Assembly (NCBI RefSeq): GCF_001635685.1
Contig: NZ_LWFF01000274.1
Location: 97,627 to 161,626 of the forward strand
Direction: 5' to 3'
DNA length: 64,000 nt
Origin: Erythrobacter sp. HI0063
GTDB lineage: Bacteria > Pseudomonadota > Alphaproteobacteria > Sphingomonadales > Sphingomonadaceae
The notes under the pieces were generated by a model. The model saw nothing but the letters and a program-made list of their open reading frames with translations, was not told the origin of the DNA and did not search any database. Position numbers and translations under genes: made by a program. The first letter of the stretch is position 1, and each line of letters begins with the position of its first letter. Positions 43,402-52,771 of this stretch are shown here, one piece after another.

Positions 43402-46275
43402 ATGCCTATCCTGCGTCGCGCCGTGCTTCCTATCATCCTGCTGTCCTCACCCTTGGCCGCACAGGATGCTGCGGGGGAGAATGGCCTTGCGGAGGTGGCA
43501 GAGCCTGCCGCCAGTTGGGATCCGGCGCTGTGGGATCTTGCCGATAGCGAATTCGCGCCCGAAGCCGCCTGGCGCTTCGGGAAGCTCGACAATGGCCTTC
43601 GCTACATAATCCGCCGCAACGACCGGCCCGAAAATACGGCGCTGGTCCGCATGGAGATCGCCGCCGGATCGCTGGACGAGCGCGAGGAAGAGCTCGGCTT
43701 CGCGCATTTCGTCGAACATATGGCGTTCAACGGATCGACCAATGTGCCCGAGGGCGAGATGGTCAAACTGCTCGAAAGACTGGGCCTCGCCTTCGGAGCG
43801 GACACGAACGCGTCGACCGGAATGGAGCGCACGCAGTATAAATTGGACCTGCCACGCGCCGATCCCGAACTGCTCGACACCGCGCTGATGCTGATGCGCG
43901 AAACGGCGGGCGAACTGACCTTCGACGAGGAAGCGGTGGCGCGCGAACGCGGGGTGATCCTGGCAGAGCGCCGCACGCGCAACACCTATGCGCTGCGCAA
44001 TTCTATCGATTCGCTCGAATTCTTCTATCCCGGCTCGCGCGCTGCACGGCGCATCCCGATCGGAACAGAAGAGACGCTCGCGGCCGCAGACGCTGCAGGC
44101 CTGCGCGCCTTCTGGGAACGCGAATACGTACCGAGCGACACGGTGCTGGTGGTTGTCGGTGATTTCGACCCCGATCTGGTCGAGGCCGCCATCACGGACC
44201 ACTTCGCCGATTGGCAGGCGGCATCATCGCCCGACCAGCCTTCCGCCGGGCCAGTGGAGAGCGCGGATCGCGGGCGCGAGGCCATCTATCTCGACCCGGC
44301 GCTGACAGAGCAGGTCACGATCGGGCGCACCGGCGTATGGATTGACCGCCCCGACACCGAAACGAATCGGCGCGACACACTTTTGCGCGCGGTCGGCAAC
44401 CGCATATTGGGCCGTCGTCTCCAACGGCTGCAACGAAGCGAAGACCCGCCCTTTCGCGGTGTTTCGGCAGCCACGTCGAATTTCTTCGAAGCGGCTCGCA
44501 GCACGCAGCTCATGGCGGCAAGCGAGGAAGGGCGATGGCCGCGCGCGATTTCAACGGTGATCGAGGAATATCGCCGCATGCTGGAACACGGGCCGACGGC
44601 GGGCGAGATCGCGGAGCAGACCGCCAATCTGCGTACCGCCTTCGACAATGCGCGCGCCAACGCGGCCACCCGCAGCAACGCGGCCTTCACCGCCGAAGCG
44701 TTCCGGATCGCGCGCGGCGAGAGCGTGCCGACCGGTCCCGCGCAAGACTACGCGCTGTACGAGCGCTACGAATCGGAGATCACGCCCGCAGCTGTCCTAG
44801 CCGCGATGCGCGCCGATGCGATTGCTCTCGACGATCCCCTGATCCGCTTTTCGGGCCGGGTCGCGCCGGAAGGCGGGCTTGGCGCGGTGCGCGCAGCAGT
44901 CGATGCCGCTCTCCAAAAGCCCGTGTCCGCGCCGGCTGAGGGCGATGTCGGCCAATTCGCCTACACCGATTTCGGCCCGCCGGGCACAATCGTGGAGGAT
45001 GAACGGATCGCCGATCTCGGTATCCGCACGCTGCGTTTTGCCAACGGGACGATGCTCAATCTGAAGACCACCGACCTGTCGGACGACCGGGTAATGGTGC
45101 GCCTGACGCTCGACGGCGGCAAATTGCTGGAAAGCCGCGCCGAACCGCTCGCGGTCGAATTGACGCCTCTGCTGTCGGCAGGCGGGCTCGGGCGTCATAG
45201 CCGGGACGAATTGCAGTCGATCCTTGCCGGGCGTTCGGTCGGGGCCTCGTTCGGCGCGGGCGATGAAGTCTTCGTGAGCAACGCCACGACCACGCCCGGC
45301 GATCTGGAGCTGCAATTGCAGCTGATGGCCGCCTACCTCACCGATCCGGGCTATCGCGCCGAAGGATTGGGGCCGTGGAAACGGTCGCTGGACGATTTCT
45401 TCGCGCAGCTGGGGCGCACGCCGCAATCGGCCCTGTCCGAAGGGCTCGGCCCGATCCTGTCGGACAGCGATCCGCGCTTCACCCGCCAGCCGATCGAGGC
45501 CTATCGCGCGCTCGATTACGAAGTCTTGCGCGAAGCGATCGCGGACCGGCTCGAAAACGGCGCGCTCGAAATCGCGATGGTCGGCGATTTCGACGAGGAG
45601 GAAGCGATCCGTCTGGTGGCGCGGACCTTCGGCGCCTTGCCGCAGCGCGAGGCGCAATTCCGCCCCTACGATCAGGGACAGCGCCAGCGCAGCTTCACCG
45701 ACCGGCGCGAGACTTTCACTCTCACTCATGGCGGCGAGCCGGATCAGGCGCTGCTCCGCTTCTACTGGCCGACCGCCGATCAAAGCGACTGGGAGCTGTC
45801 GAGCCGTCTCACCCTGCTGGCGCGAGTGGTCGATCTGGCCCTGACCGAGACATTGCGCGAGGAACTGGGCCAGACCTATTCCGCGCTGTCCGCCAGCAGC
45901 CAGTCCGACGCCTATACCGGGTACGGTACTTTCGGAATCGGTGCCGAGGTCGACGTGGCGCAAATCGCCGAAGCGCGCGCGGCCATGGTCGCGACGATCG
46001 AGCGGATCATTGCCGAAGGGCCGGACGAAGACACGCTCGAACGCGCGCGCCGCCCCCTGCTCGAAGGGCTCGCCAATCGCTTCAAGACAAATGGCGGCTG
46101 GATGGCATTCACCGCGCGCGCCCAGAGCGAGGAGGATCAGCGCGAGCGTATGCTGATGGCGCCCGAGCGACAGGAGGCGATCACCGCTGCCGAGCTTCAG
46201 GCGCTCGCCGCGCGCTATCTCGATCCGGCGCGGGCCGTCGTGATCGAGGTCTTGCCGGACGCGCCCGCATCCTGA
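43402..46275 (+). CDS. M16 family zinc metallopeptidase, exported
   Basis: A 957-residue two-half M16 (pitrilysin/insulinase) protease. A signal peptide (about residues 1-20, cleaving at PLAAQ) sends it to the periplasm. The inverted zinc motif HFVEHMAFNGS (HxxEH) lies near residue 100, with the distal Glu in ERGVILAERR. The second half (from about residue 500) is the inactive partner domain, with ELGQTYSALSASSQSD, the substrate-binding segment. It lies between purC and purS, 38 and 85 bases from them, and interrupts a purine cluster that is often contiguous. Confidence 0.94.
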   Translation: MPILRRAVLPIILLSSPLAAQDAAGENGLAEVAEPAASWDPALWDLADSEFAPEAAWRFGKLDNGLRYIIRRNDRPENTALVRMEIAAGSLDEREEELGFAHFVEHMAFNGSTNVPEGEMVKLLERLGLAFGADTNASTGMERTQYKLDLPRADPELLDTALMLMRETAGELTFDEEAVARERGVILAERRTRNTYALRNSIDSLEFFYPGSRAARRIPIGTEETLAAADAAGLRAFWEREYVPSDTVLVVVGDFDPDLVEAAITDHFADWQAASSPDQPSAGPVESADRGREAIYLDPALTEQVTIGRTGVWIDRPDTETNRRDTLLRAVGNRILGRRLQRLQRSEDPPFRGVSAATSNFFEAARSTQLMAASEEGRWPRAISTVIEEYRRMLEHGPTAGEIAEQTANLRTAFDNARANAATRSNAAFTAEAFRIARGESVPTGPAQDYALYERYESEITPAAVLAAMRADAIALDDPLIRFSGRVAPEGGLGAVRAAVDAALQKPVSAPAEGDVGQFAYTDFGPPGTIVEDERIADLGIRTLRFANGTMLNLKTTDLSDDRVMVRLTLDGGKLLESRAEPLAVELTPLLSAGGLGRHSRDELQSILAGRSVGASFGAGDEVFVSNATTTPGDLELQLQLMAAYLTDPGYRAEGLGPWKRSLDDFFAQLGRTPQSALSEGLGPILSDSDPRFTRQPIEAYRALDYEVLREAIADRLENGALEIAMVGDFDEEEAIRLVARTFGALPQREAQFRPYDQGQRQRSFTDRRETFTLTHGGEPDQALLRFYWPTADQSDWELSSRLTLLARVVDLALTETLREELGQTYSALSASSQSDAYTGYGTFGIGAEVDVAQIAEARAAMVATIERIIAEGPDEDTLERARRPLLEGLANRFKTNGGWMAFTARAQSEEDQRERMLMAPERQEAITAAELQALAARYLDPARAVVIEVLPDAPAS

Positions 46276-46360
46276 CGCCTTGCTCTTGTCCGCGCAGGGC
46301 GGCATAGGCGCGCTCGATCCCGACCATACGGCCAGACCCCACGAAAGGCAGGTCCTCCCG

Positions 46361-46594
46361 ATGAAAGTCCGCATTCTCGTCAGTCTGAAACCCGGCGTGC
46401 TCGACCCGCAGGGCCGCGCCGTCCACCACGCGCTGGAAGGCATGGGCTTCGAAGGTGTCGATGATGTGCGCATCGGGCGCACGGTGGAACTCGACGTCGC
46501 CGATTCGACCAGCGACGAAGCGCTCGAGAAGATGTGCGAACAGCTGCTCGCCAACACCGTGATCGAGAATTATCGCATCGAAAGGCTCGGCTGA
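46361..46594 (+). CDS. purS: Phosphoribosylformylglycinamidine synthase subunit PurS
   Basis: The 77-residue PurS subunit bridges PurL and PurQ in the three-part FGAM synthase. The sequence [39 protein letters not shown] and [13 protein letters not shown] are the family pattern. The Met at 46361 is chosen because upstream in-frame sequence is not conserved. It is coupled to purQ through a one-base stop/start overlap. purL is not in the window. Confidence 0.95.
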   Translation: MKVRILVSLKPGVLDPQGRAVHHALEGMGFEGVDDVRIGRTVELDVADSTSDEALEKMCEQLLANTVIENYRIERLG

Positions 46595-47271
46595 TGAGCT
46601 GGCGCGCGGCGGTCGTCACCTTCCCCGGTTCCAATTGCGACCGCGACATGGCGGTCGCGCTCGAACGCGCGAGCGGCACGCCTGCGCTGCGCGTGTGGCA
46701 TGGCGATAGCGACCTGCCAGAGCGGCTGGATTTCATCGCCCTGCCCGGCGGTTTTTCTTATGGCGATTATCTGCGCAGCGGCGCGATGGCCGCGAACAGC
46801 CCGATCATGCGCGCGGTCAAGCGCGAGGCGGAGCGCGGCGTGCCGGTGCTGGGCGTGTGCAACGGTTTCCAGGTGATCGCGGAAGCGGGCCTGTTGCCGG
46901 GAGCGCTGATGCGCAATGCCGGGCAGACCTTTATCTGCCGCACCGCCGATCTGACGGTCGACAACACCGAATCGGTCTTCACGCGCGGCTACGAACAGGG
47001 CGCGTCGATCCGCATCCCGGTGGCCCATCACGACGGGAATTATTTTGCCGACGCGGACACTCTGGATCGCCTGGAAGGCGAAGGCCGCGTCGCGTTCCGC
47101 TATGGGGAAAACTACAACGGATCGCAGCGCGCGATCGCGGGTATCCTCAATGAAAGTGGCAATGTGCTCGGCATGATGCCCCATCCCGAACGCGCGGTCG
47201 ATCCGGCGCATGGCGGAACAGACGGGCTAGTTCTGTTTGAAAGCGCCGTGAAAGCGCTCGCCGAAGCCTGA
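46594..47271 (+). CDS. purQ: Phosphoribosylformylglycinamidine synthase subunit PurQ
   Basis: The glutaminase subunit that supplies ammonia to PurL. This 225-residue class I amidotransferase has the oxyanion-hole [14 protein letters not shown], the nucleophile Cys in VLGVCNGFQ, and the His-x-Glu pair in [10 protein letters not shown]. It converges with the GGDEF-EAL gene, whose stop is only 6 bases away. Confidence 0.97.
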   Translation: MSWRAAVVTFPGSNCDRDMAVALERASGTPALRVWHGDSDLPERLDFIALPGGFSYGDYLRSGAMAANSPIMRAVKREAERGVPVLGVCNGFQVIAEAGLLPGALMRNAGQTFICRTADLTVDNTESVFTRGYEQGASIRIPVAHHDGNYFADADTLDRLEGEGRVAFRYGENYNGSQRAIAGILNESGNVLGMMPHPERAVDPAHGGTDGLVLFESAVKALAEA

Positions 47272-47277
47272 GGCTGC

Positions 47278-49629
47278 TCAGGCGGAGCGGATCGCTTCCG
47301 CACGCGAGAACACCGCGCGAGCATCTTCGGACGGCATCGGCCTGCCGAAATGATAGCCCTGGATCTTGGTGCAGCCCATGTCGCGGATCATCGCCGCTTC
47401 CTCGGCCGTCTCCACGCCTTCCGCCGTCGTCGTCATGCCGAGGCTGCCCGCCATGGCCACGACTGCATTGATGATCGCCAGGCTTTCCGCGCTGTTCTGC
47501 GAAGCACCTTGGACGAAAGTGCGGTCGATCTTGATGGTCGAGAATCTGAGCTTGCGCAGATAGCCGAGCGAAGAATAGCCGGTGCCGAAATCGTCGAGCG
47601 CCACCGAACAGCCCAGCGCCATCACCTGTTCCAGCGCGCGCCGCGCGACATCGGCATCGCGCAGGAAGATGCTTTCGGTCACTTCTATTTCGAGCCGGTT
47701 CGGTGTCAGGCCGCTGCGCGAAAGGGCCTGGACGACCGTGGTGGCGAAATCGGGCTCCAGCAATTGCTCGGGTGAGACGTTGACGTTTATCTTGACGTAT
47801 TCCGGCCAGTTCGCCGCTTCGATGCAGGCCTGCTGCATCACCCATTGGCCGATCGGCACGATCAGGCGCGTATCCTCGGCCAGCGGGATGAATTTGGCCG
47901 GGCTGACGAAGCCATGCTCTGCACTGTTCCAGCGCACGAGCGCTTCGAAACTGACGAGATTTTCGCTACGCGCGTTCACGACCGGCTGATAGTTCAGATA
48001 CAATTCGTTGTTGGCCAGAGCCGAACGCAGCGAAAGTTCGAGCTGGCGCCGCTCCTCGGCCGTGGCGTGAAGCGATGGTTCGTATTCATGATACTGCCCG
48101 CCGCCCTCGTCCTTGACGCGATAGAGCGAAAGATCGGCGTTGCGCATCAGTTCTTCGACGGTGCGTCCGTCGCGCGGACCGAACGCGGCCCCGATGCTGG
48201 CCCCGACATACAGGACATGATGATCGATCTGATAGGGTTCGGACAGATGTTCGATGATCGAACGCGCGACCTTCTCGACATAGGCGCGGTCCCCGGCGTC
48301 GCGGATCACGACGGCGAATTCGTCACCGCCCAGCCGGCCGCACATTTCGTTTTCGCCCATCAGCGAATTCAGGCGCTTGGCGACTTCCGCCAGCATCCGG
48401 TCCCCGATCAGGTGGCCGAGCGAATCGTTGACCGCCTTGAACCGGTCCAGATCGATCATCAGAAACGCGCAGCGCGTGCGCCATTTCTCGGAATACCGCA
48501 GAGCCGCCCCCAGGCTTTCGTTGAGCATCAGGCGGTTCGGAAGTGCCGTGAGCGTATCGTAGCGCGCGAGATAGGCGATCTTGGCCGAGGATTCCTGCTG
48601 TTCCGTCACGTCGGATCCTACGCCGCGGAAGCCCGCATAGCTCCCATCCGCTGCAGTGATCGCCGTGCCCGACAGTTCCCACCAACGCCGTTTGCCCGCA
48701 ATCGAGACTTCGACCACAAGATCGGAAAAACTTTCGCGCCGCTTCAGCTTGTCGGCAAGGACGTGGAGGCTGGGCGGAAAATCTCCCGTTTCCCAGGCTT
48801 CGCCAGCAATCAGCTGAATGAAGGATACGCCCTCGATCTCGTCGAGCTCGCGCGAGAGAGCGAAAGCGAGGCGCGGCGTCACCGATCGCAGCCGCCGCGC
48901 GGGATCGAGCTCGAAGAGCCAATCCGCGTCGGAATCTTCATATTCGCGCAGCAGGAAGGATACGACCTTGCTCTTCTCGTCCATACCGGACTGAGCGACC
49001 TGGGCACTCATCGAAATCCAGGCTGTCTCGATTGAGGCACCTGCCCCGAGCAAAGCGGTGAGGAAAGCCAATGCGGCCGGAACCAGGGCGCCGACGAATG
49101 CGAAAGCGATCGTAGAAATCAGACCGATCGCGCAACAGAACGCGATCGCGCCGAGCGGAGCGCTGAACCGGCTGGCCGAGGAGGTCACGACCAGCATAGC
49201 CGTCACGCCCCAGACGATCATGGCTCCGAGAACGTCGCCCCTGACCGCCAGATACGCGATCATACTGGCCCATACGATGCCTTTCAGCGCCAGGAGAGCG
49301 GTATGCCGCCAGTATTCGCTGCGGGTGAAGACCCGTTTGTCGGCATCGGAAAGCTGGCGATCGAGTACCGTTCCATAAGCGATGACGCCAAAAAGCGCCG
49401 CCGCCCACGCGCCGAGGACCGCCCAGGAAACGCTGCTGTGCAACTGGCTGATGACCAGCACCATCCCCGCCAGATGCAAGACCTGCCGTGCGAAAATCCG
49501 TTTCGACAGAAGGGCGTATCGGGCCCCTTGCACCGCCGACCAGTCATCCGCGCCGGACTGCGAGAGCCCGATCACCGCAGCAACGCTCAGGCGGTCCGGT
49601 TCCGTGTCTGGATCTTTCATTTCGCTCAC
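47278..49629 (-). CDS. GGDEF-EAL protein with membrane and PAS domains
   Basis: A 783-residue putative bifunctional diguanylate cyclase/phosphodiesterase. About six membrane helices (residues 40-210) form an input region, followed by a PAS domain (about 215-350, ending in the PAC-like FRGVGSDVTEQQES). The GGDEF domain has GRLGGDEFAVVI intact, but no RxxD inhibitory site precedes it. The EAL domain has FEALVRW, NVNVSPEQL, IEVTES, ALDDFGTGYSSLGYL, IKIDRTFV and IQGYHFGRP, all complete. Both synthesis and breakdown of c-di-GMP are possible. It is 101 bases downstream of glmS on the same strand. Confidence 0.94.
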   Translation of the reverse strand: MSEMKDPDTEPDRLSVAAVIGLSQSGADDWSAVQGARYALLSKRIFARQVLHLAGMVLVISQLHSSVSWAVLGAWAAALFGVIAYGTVLDRQLSDADKRVFTRSEYWRHTALLALKGIVWASMIAYLAVRGDVLGAMIVWGVTAMLVVTSSASRFSAPLGAIAFCCAIGLISTIAFAFVGALVPAALAFLTALLGAGASIETAWISMSAQVAQSGMDEKSKVVSFLLREYEDSDADWLFELDPARRLRSVTPRLAFALSRELDEIEGVSFIQLIAGEAWETGDFPPSLHVLADKLKRRESFSDLVVEVSIAGKRRWWELSGTAITAADGSYAGFRGVGSDVTEQQESSAKIAYLARYDTLTALPNRLMLNESLGAALRYSEKWRTRCAFLMIDLDRFKAVNDSLGHLIGDRMLAEVAKRLNSLMGENEMCGRLGGDEFAVVIRDAGDRAYVEKVARSIIEHLSEPYQIDHHVLYVGASIGAAFGPRDGRTVEELMRNADLSLYRVKDEGGGQYHEYEPSLHATAEERRQLELSLRSALANNELYLNYQPVVNARSENLVSFEALVRWNSAEHGFVSPAKFIPLAEDTRLIVPIGQWVMQQACIEAANWPEYVKINVNVSPEQLLEPDFATTVVQALSRSGLTPNRLEIEVTESIFLRDADVARRALEQVMALGCSVALDDFGTGYSSLGYLRKLRFSTIKIDRTFVQGASQNSAESLAIINAVVAMAGSLGMTTTAEGVETAEEAAMIRDMGCTKIQGYHFGRPMPSEDARAVFSRAEAIRSA

Positions 49630-49730
49630 GCCGGCGCAATAGCCGGAAAAAGGTTATTTCGAAGTAAACCAGGGCTTTCCCGGCATCGGCAGGAACCGGC
49701 GATATGCCGATCCCTACCCATCGAAAATCC

Positions 49731-51554
49731 TCATTCGACCGTGACGGATTTCGCCAGATTGCGCGGCTGATCGACGTCGGTGCCTTTGACGCAGGCCACA
49801 TGATAGGCGAGCAGCTGAACCGGGACGGCGTAGACGAGCGGCGCGATCAGCGGATGGACGCGCGGCATTTCGATCGTCGCCAGGCATCCCTCGCCTGCAT
49901 CCTCCAGCCCTTTCGCATCCGAGATCAGCACGATCTGTCCCCCGCGAGCGCGGACTTCCTCCATGTTCGAAATGGTCTTTTCGAACAGGGGGCCGGACGG
50001 CGCGATCACGATCACGGGCACTTTTTCGTCGATCAGGGCGATCGGGCCGTGCTTCATTTCGCCAGCGGCATAACCTTCGGCGTGGATATAGCTGATTTCC
50101 TTCAGCTTGAGCGCCCCTTCGAGCGCGAGTGGATAATCCGGTCCGCGCCCCAGATACAGCACGTCGCGCGCCGGGGCGATCAGATGCGCCATCGCGGCGA
50201 TATCGTCGTCGTGATCGAGCGCGGCATTGAGGCAGGCCGGCGCTTCGAGCAGGTGGGCGACCACATCCTCTTCCTCGGCGCGGTCCATCAGCCCCTTTTT
50301 CACGGCCATGTGTGCGGCCAGAGCGGCCAGCACGGCGAGCTGGCAGGTGAACGCCTTGGTGGAGGCGACGCCGATTTCGGGACCGGCATGGGTCGGCAGC
50401 AGCAGGTCCGCTTCGCGCGCCATCGAGCTGGTCGGCACGTTGACGACGACGGCGATGGTCTGGCCGTTCGCCTTGCAGTGACGCAGGGCCGCCAGCGTAT
50501 CGGCGGTCTCTCCGCTCTGGCTGATGAAAAGCGCCAGCCCGCCATCTTCCAGCACGGGTTCGCGATAGCGGAATTCCGATGCGACATCGATATCGACCGG
50601 CACGCGCGCGAAATGTTCGAACCAGTATTTCGCCACGAGGCCGGCATAGAAGGATGTGCCGCAGGCGACGATCGTCACCCGGCGCACGCTCGACAGGTCG
50701 AAATCGAACTGGGGTAGCGCCACCGAATTGTCCGCGCGGTGGATGTAAGAGGAAAGCGTCTGCGCCACCACGGTCGGCTGCTCGAAGATTTCCTTCTGCA
50801 TGAAGTGGCGGTAATTCCCCTTCTCCGTCGCCGCGGCGGACGCACCGGAGGTGGTGATCTCGCGCTCCACGGGATTGTTTTCCTGGTCGAAGACCTGCGC
50901 GCCATCGCGGCGCACCACCACCCAATCGCCTTCCTCGAGATAGGATATCTGCTGCGTCAGCGGTGCGAGCGCCAGCGCATCGGAACCGAGAAAGGTCTCT
51001 CCCTCGCCATAGCCGACCACCAGAGGCGAGCCGAGCCGCGCGCCGATCAGCATGTCGGGATGTGCGCGGAATGCGATCGCCAGCGCGAAGGCGCCGCGCA
51101 GGCGCGGAAGGACAGTCTTTACCGCGTCTTCGGGAGCAGCACCGTTCTCGACCTCGCGCGAGAGCAGGTGCGCGACCACTTCGGTGTCGGTGTCGCTTTC
51201 CAGCGTACGGCCTTCGCCGCGCAATTCGGCGCGCAATTCCTTGTAATTCTCGATGATGCCGTTGTGGACGACGGCGAGGTGTTCGGTCGCATGCGGATGG
51301 GCGTTGGTCTCGTTCGGTGCGCCATGCGTCGCCCAGCGGGTGTGCGCGATCCCAATTTCACCCGGTGCGGGTTGCCGCTTCAGCTCTTCGACCAGATTGG
51401 AAAGCTTGCCTTCGGCGCGGCGGCGGATCAGGTCTCCATCGTGGATGGTGCAGACGCCGGAGCTGTCATAGCCGCGATATTCCATCCGCTTGAGGCCGTC
51501 GACAAGCCGATCCGCGACCGCGCTGTCGCTGACGATACCGATGATTCCGCACAT
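49731..51554 (-). CDS. glmS: Glutamine-fructose-6-phosphate aminotransferase (isomerizing)
   Basis: GlmS makes glucosamine 6-phosphate, the entry point for peptidoglycan and LPS amino sugars. The 607-residue protein begins MCGIIGIV, with Cys2 as the N-terminal nucleophile after Met removal. It has YRGYDSSGV and HTRWATHG in the glutaminase domain, and two SIS domains with CGTSFYAGLVAKYW, SQSGETADTLAAL and STKAFTCQLAVL. The C-terminal NLAKSVTVE motif is conserved. No glmS ribozyme-like leader is expected in this group and none was seen. Confidence 0.97.
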   Translation of the reverse strand: MCGIIGIVSDSAVADRLVDGLKRMEYRGYDSSGVCTIHDGDLIRRRAEGKLSNLVEELKRQPAPGEIGIAHTRWATHGAPNETNAHPHATEHLAVVHNGIIENYKELRAELRGEGRTLESDTDTEVVAHLLSREVENGAAPEDAVKTVLPRLRGAFALAIAFRAHPDMLIGARLGSPLVVGYGEGETFLGSDALALAPLTQQISYLEEGDWVVVRRDGAQVFDQENNPVEREITTSGASAAATEKGNYRHFMQKEIFEQPTVVAQTLSSYIHRADNSVALPQFDFDLSSVRRVTIVACGTSFYAGLVAKYWFEHFARVPVDIDVASEFRYREPVLEDGGLALFISQSGETADTLAALRHCKANGQTIAVVVNVPTSSMAREADLLLPTHAGPEIGVASTKAFTCQLAVLAALAAHMAVKKGLMDRAEEEDVVAHLLEAPACLNAALDHDDDIAAMAHLIAPARDVLYLGRGPDYPLALEGALKLKEISYIHAEGYAAGEMKHGPIALIDEKVPVIVIAPSGPLFEKTISNMEEVRARGGQIVLISDAKGLEDAGEGCLATIEMPRVHPLIAPLVYAVPVQLLAYHVACVKGTDVDQPRNLAKSVTVE

Positions 51555-51637
51555 GGTAGAAAAGGTCCTGAATTCACAAAGTTCGAGATTTCCCTCGCTC
51601 TAGCGTGAATCCCCAAAGGATCAATGAACCGGATCGA

Positions 51638-52558
51638 TCACTTCGGCCCGGTCAGCCCGGACGGTTCCCTCGACGGAGCGCGTGCAGCGGTGCGCGACCA
51701 CAGGAGAAGCCCTGCTCCGATGATGATGCCCGCGCCTGCAAATGTCGCCAGATCGGGCACATCGCCGAACATGACATAGCCCAGCGTTGTCGCGACCAGC
51801 ATCTGGACATAGGTGACAGGCGCGATGGTCGCCGCACCGGCGCGCATCGTCCCGAGATAGGCGAGCCAGTGGGCGCTACTGGCGGTCAGCGCTACCAGAG
51901 CGCACCGCGCGACGACGCTCCAGTCGGGCACGCCCACGGCGAGGCTCGGCAGCCCGCTCGCATGGCCGATCGCCGCCGCCGCGATCAGGAATGGCGTCGC
52001 CCACAGGGCGATGAATGCCTGCATGGAAAGCGAACTGCCCTGCCCGGCGCTGGCCCGGTTCATGATCACCATCAGGGCGAAGAAGGCTGCGGAGGCGAGC
52101 GGCAACAGCGCCACCATGCCCAGGGCCGCAAGATTGGGCCGCAGGATCAATGCCACGCCGCACAAAGCGATCGCCGAGACCACCCAGACGAGAGGACGCA
52201 CCTTTTCGCCCAAAAGCGGCCCGCTCAGGATCGCGACGAAGACGGGCGAGACGAAGGCCAGCGCCATCGCAGTCGCCAGCGGCATGGCGAAGATCGCAGA
52301 GAAGAAACACAGCGTCGCACCGGCCAGGCACGCCCCACGCCCGACCTGGAGCCAGGGATTGCTCGGCCGAAAGCCTGAGCGCCCCTCCTTGATAAACAGC
52401 AAGAACGCCAGCCCCATCGCACCGATCGAAAAGCGCAAGGCCGCCACGGCAAGCGGGGACCATTCGCCCGCCATCGTCTTGACGATCGCATCGCCGACCG
52501 AAAGCGAGGCGAAGCCCGAGGCGGCAAGCAGCAATCCGCTTCTGTCATCCTGTTGCAT
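51638..52558 (-). CDS. DMT superfamily (EamA) transporter
   Basis: This 306-residue inner-membrane protein has about ten hydrophobic helices in two EamA repeats (roughly residues 10-145 and 150-290). ASLSVGDAIVKTMAGEWSPLAVAALRF is the typical first-repeat start and VTYVQMLVATTLGYVMFGDVPD the characteristic late segment. It is probably a metabolite exporter; substrate unknown. The start at 52558 avoids an upstream extension that runs into the intergenic region. It is divergent from cpaF across 213 bases and 83 bases upstream of glmS. Confidence 0.9.
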   Translation of the reverse strand: MQQDDRSGLLLAASGFASLSVGDAIVKTMAGEWSPLAVAALRFSIGAMGLAFLLFIKEGRSGFRPSNPWLQVGRGACLAGATLCFFSAIFAMPLATAMALAFVSPVFVAILSGPLLGEKVRPLVWVVSAIALCGVALILRPNLAALGMVALLPLASAAFFALMVIMNRASAGQGSSLSMQAFIALWATPFLIAAAAIGHASGLPSLAVGVPDWSVVARCALVALTASSAHWLAYLGTMRAGAATIAPVTYVQMLVATTLGYVMFGDVPDLATFAGAGIIIGAGLLLWSRTAARAPSREPSGLTGPK

Positions 52559-52597
52559 GATGATTGCAGGGCCTTTGCGATAGCGAAGCAATCGCCC

Positions 52598-52605
52598 TTA
52601 ACCAT
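52598..52605 (+). promoter_or_regulatory. CtrA-type TTAACCAT half-site upstream of cpaF
   Basis: The 8-base motif TTAACCAT, described for the cell-cycle regulator CtrA in Alphaproteobacteria, occurs 167 bases before the cpaF ATG and 40 bases before the divergent transporter start. Flp/Tad pilus genes are known CtrA targets in Caulobacter. A single 8-mer can occur by chance. Confidence 0.35.
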
Positions 52606-52771
52606 GCCACTCCGCTTTGGCGACAGCGCACGGTACGCCCTAGCGGGGTGAGAACATCGGCTTAGGAAAAATTAAGGTTTCCAAACTATTCACCTTCTCT
52701 CGAAAGAGAGCGCCGGAAACCGCGCCTCTAAGCATGCCGGAAAATACAGTCGCGCCTGGGGGTTGTCGGGA

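Noticed and set aside
52603..52650. A 15-codon frame (ATG to TGA) between the DMT transporter and cpaF, considered as a pilin remnant.
   Set aside because: No hydrophobic helix, no prepilin cleavage motif and no Shine-Dalgarno.
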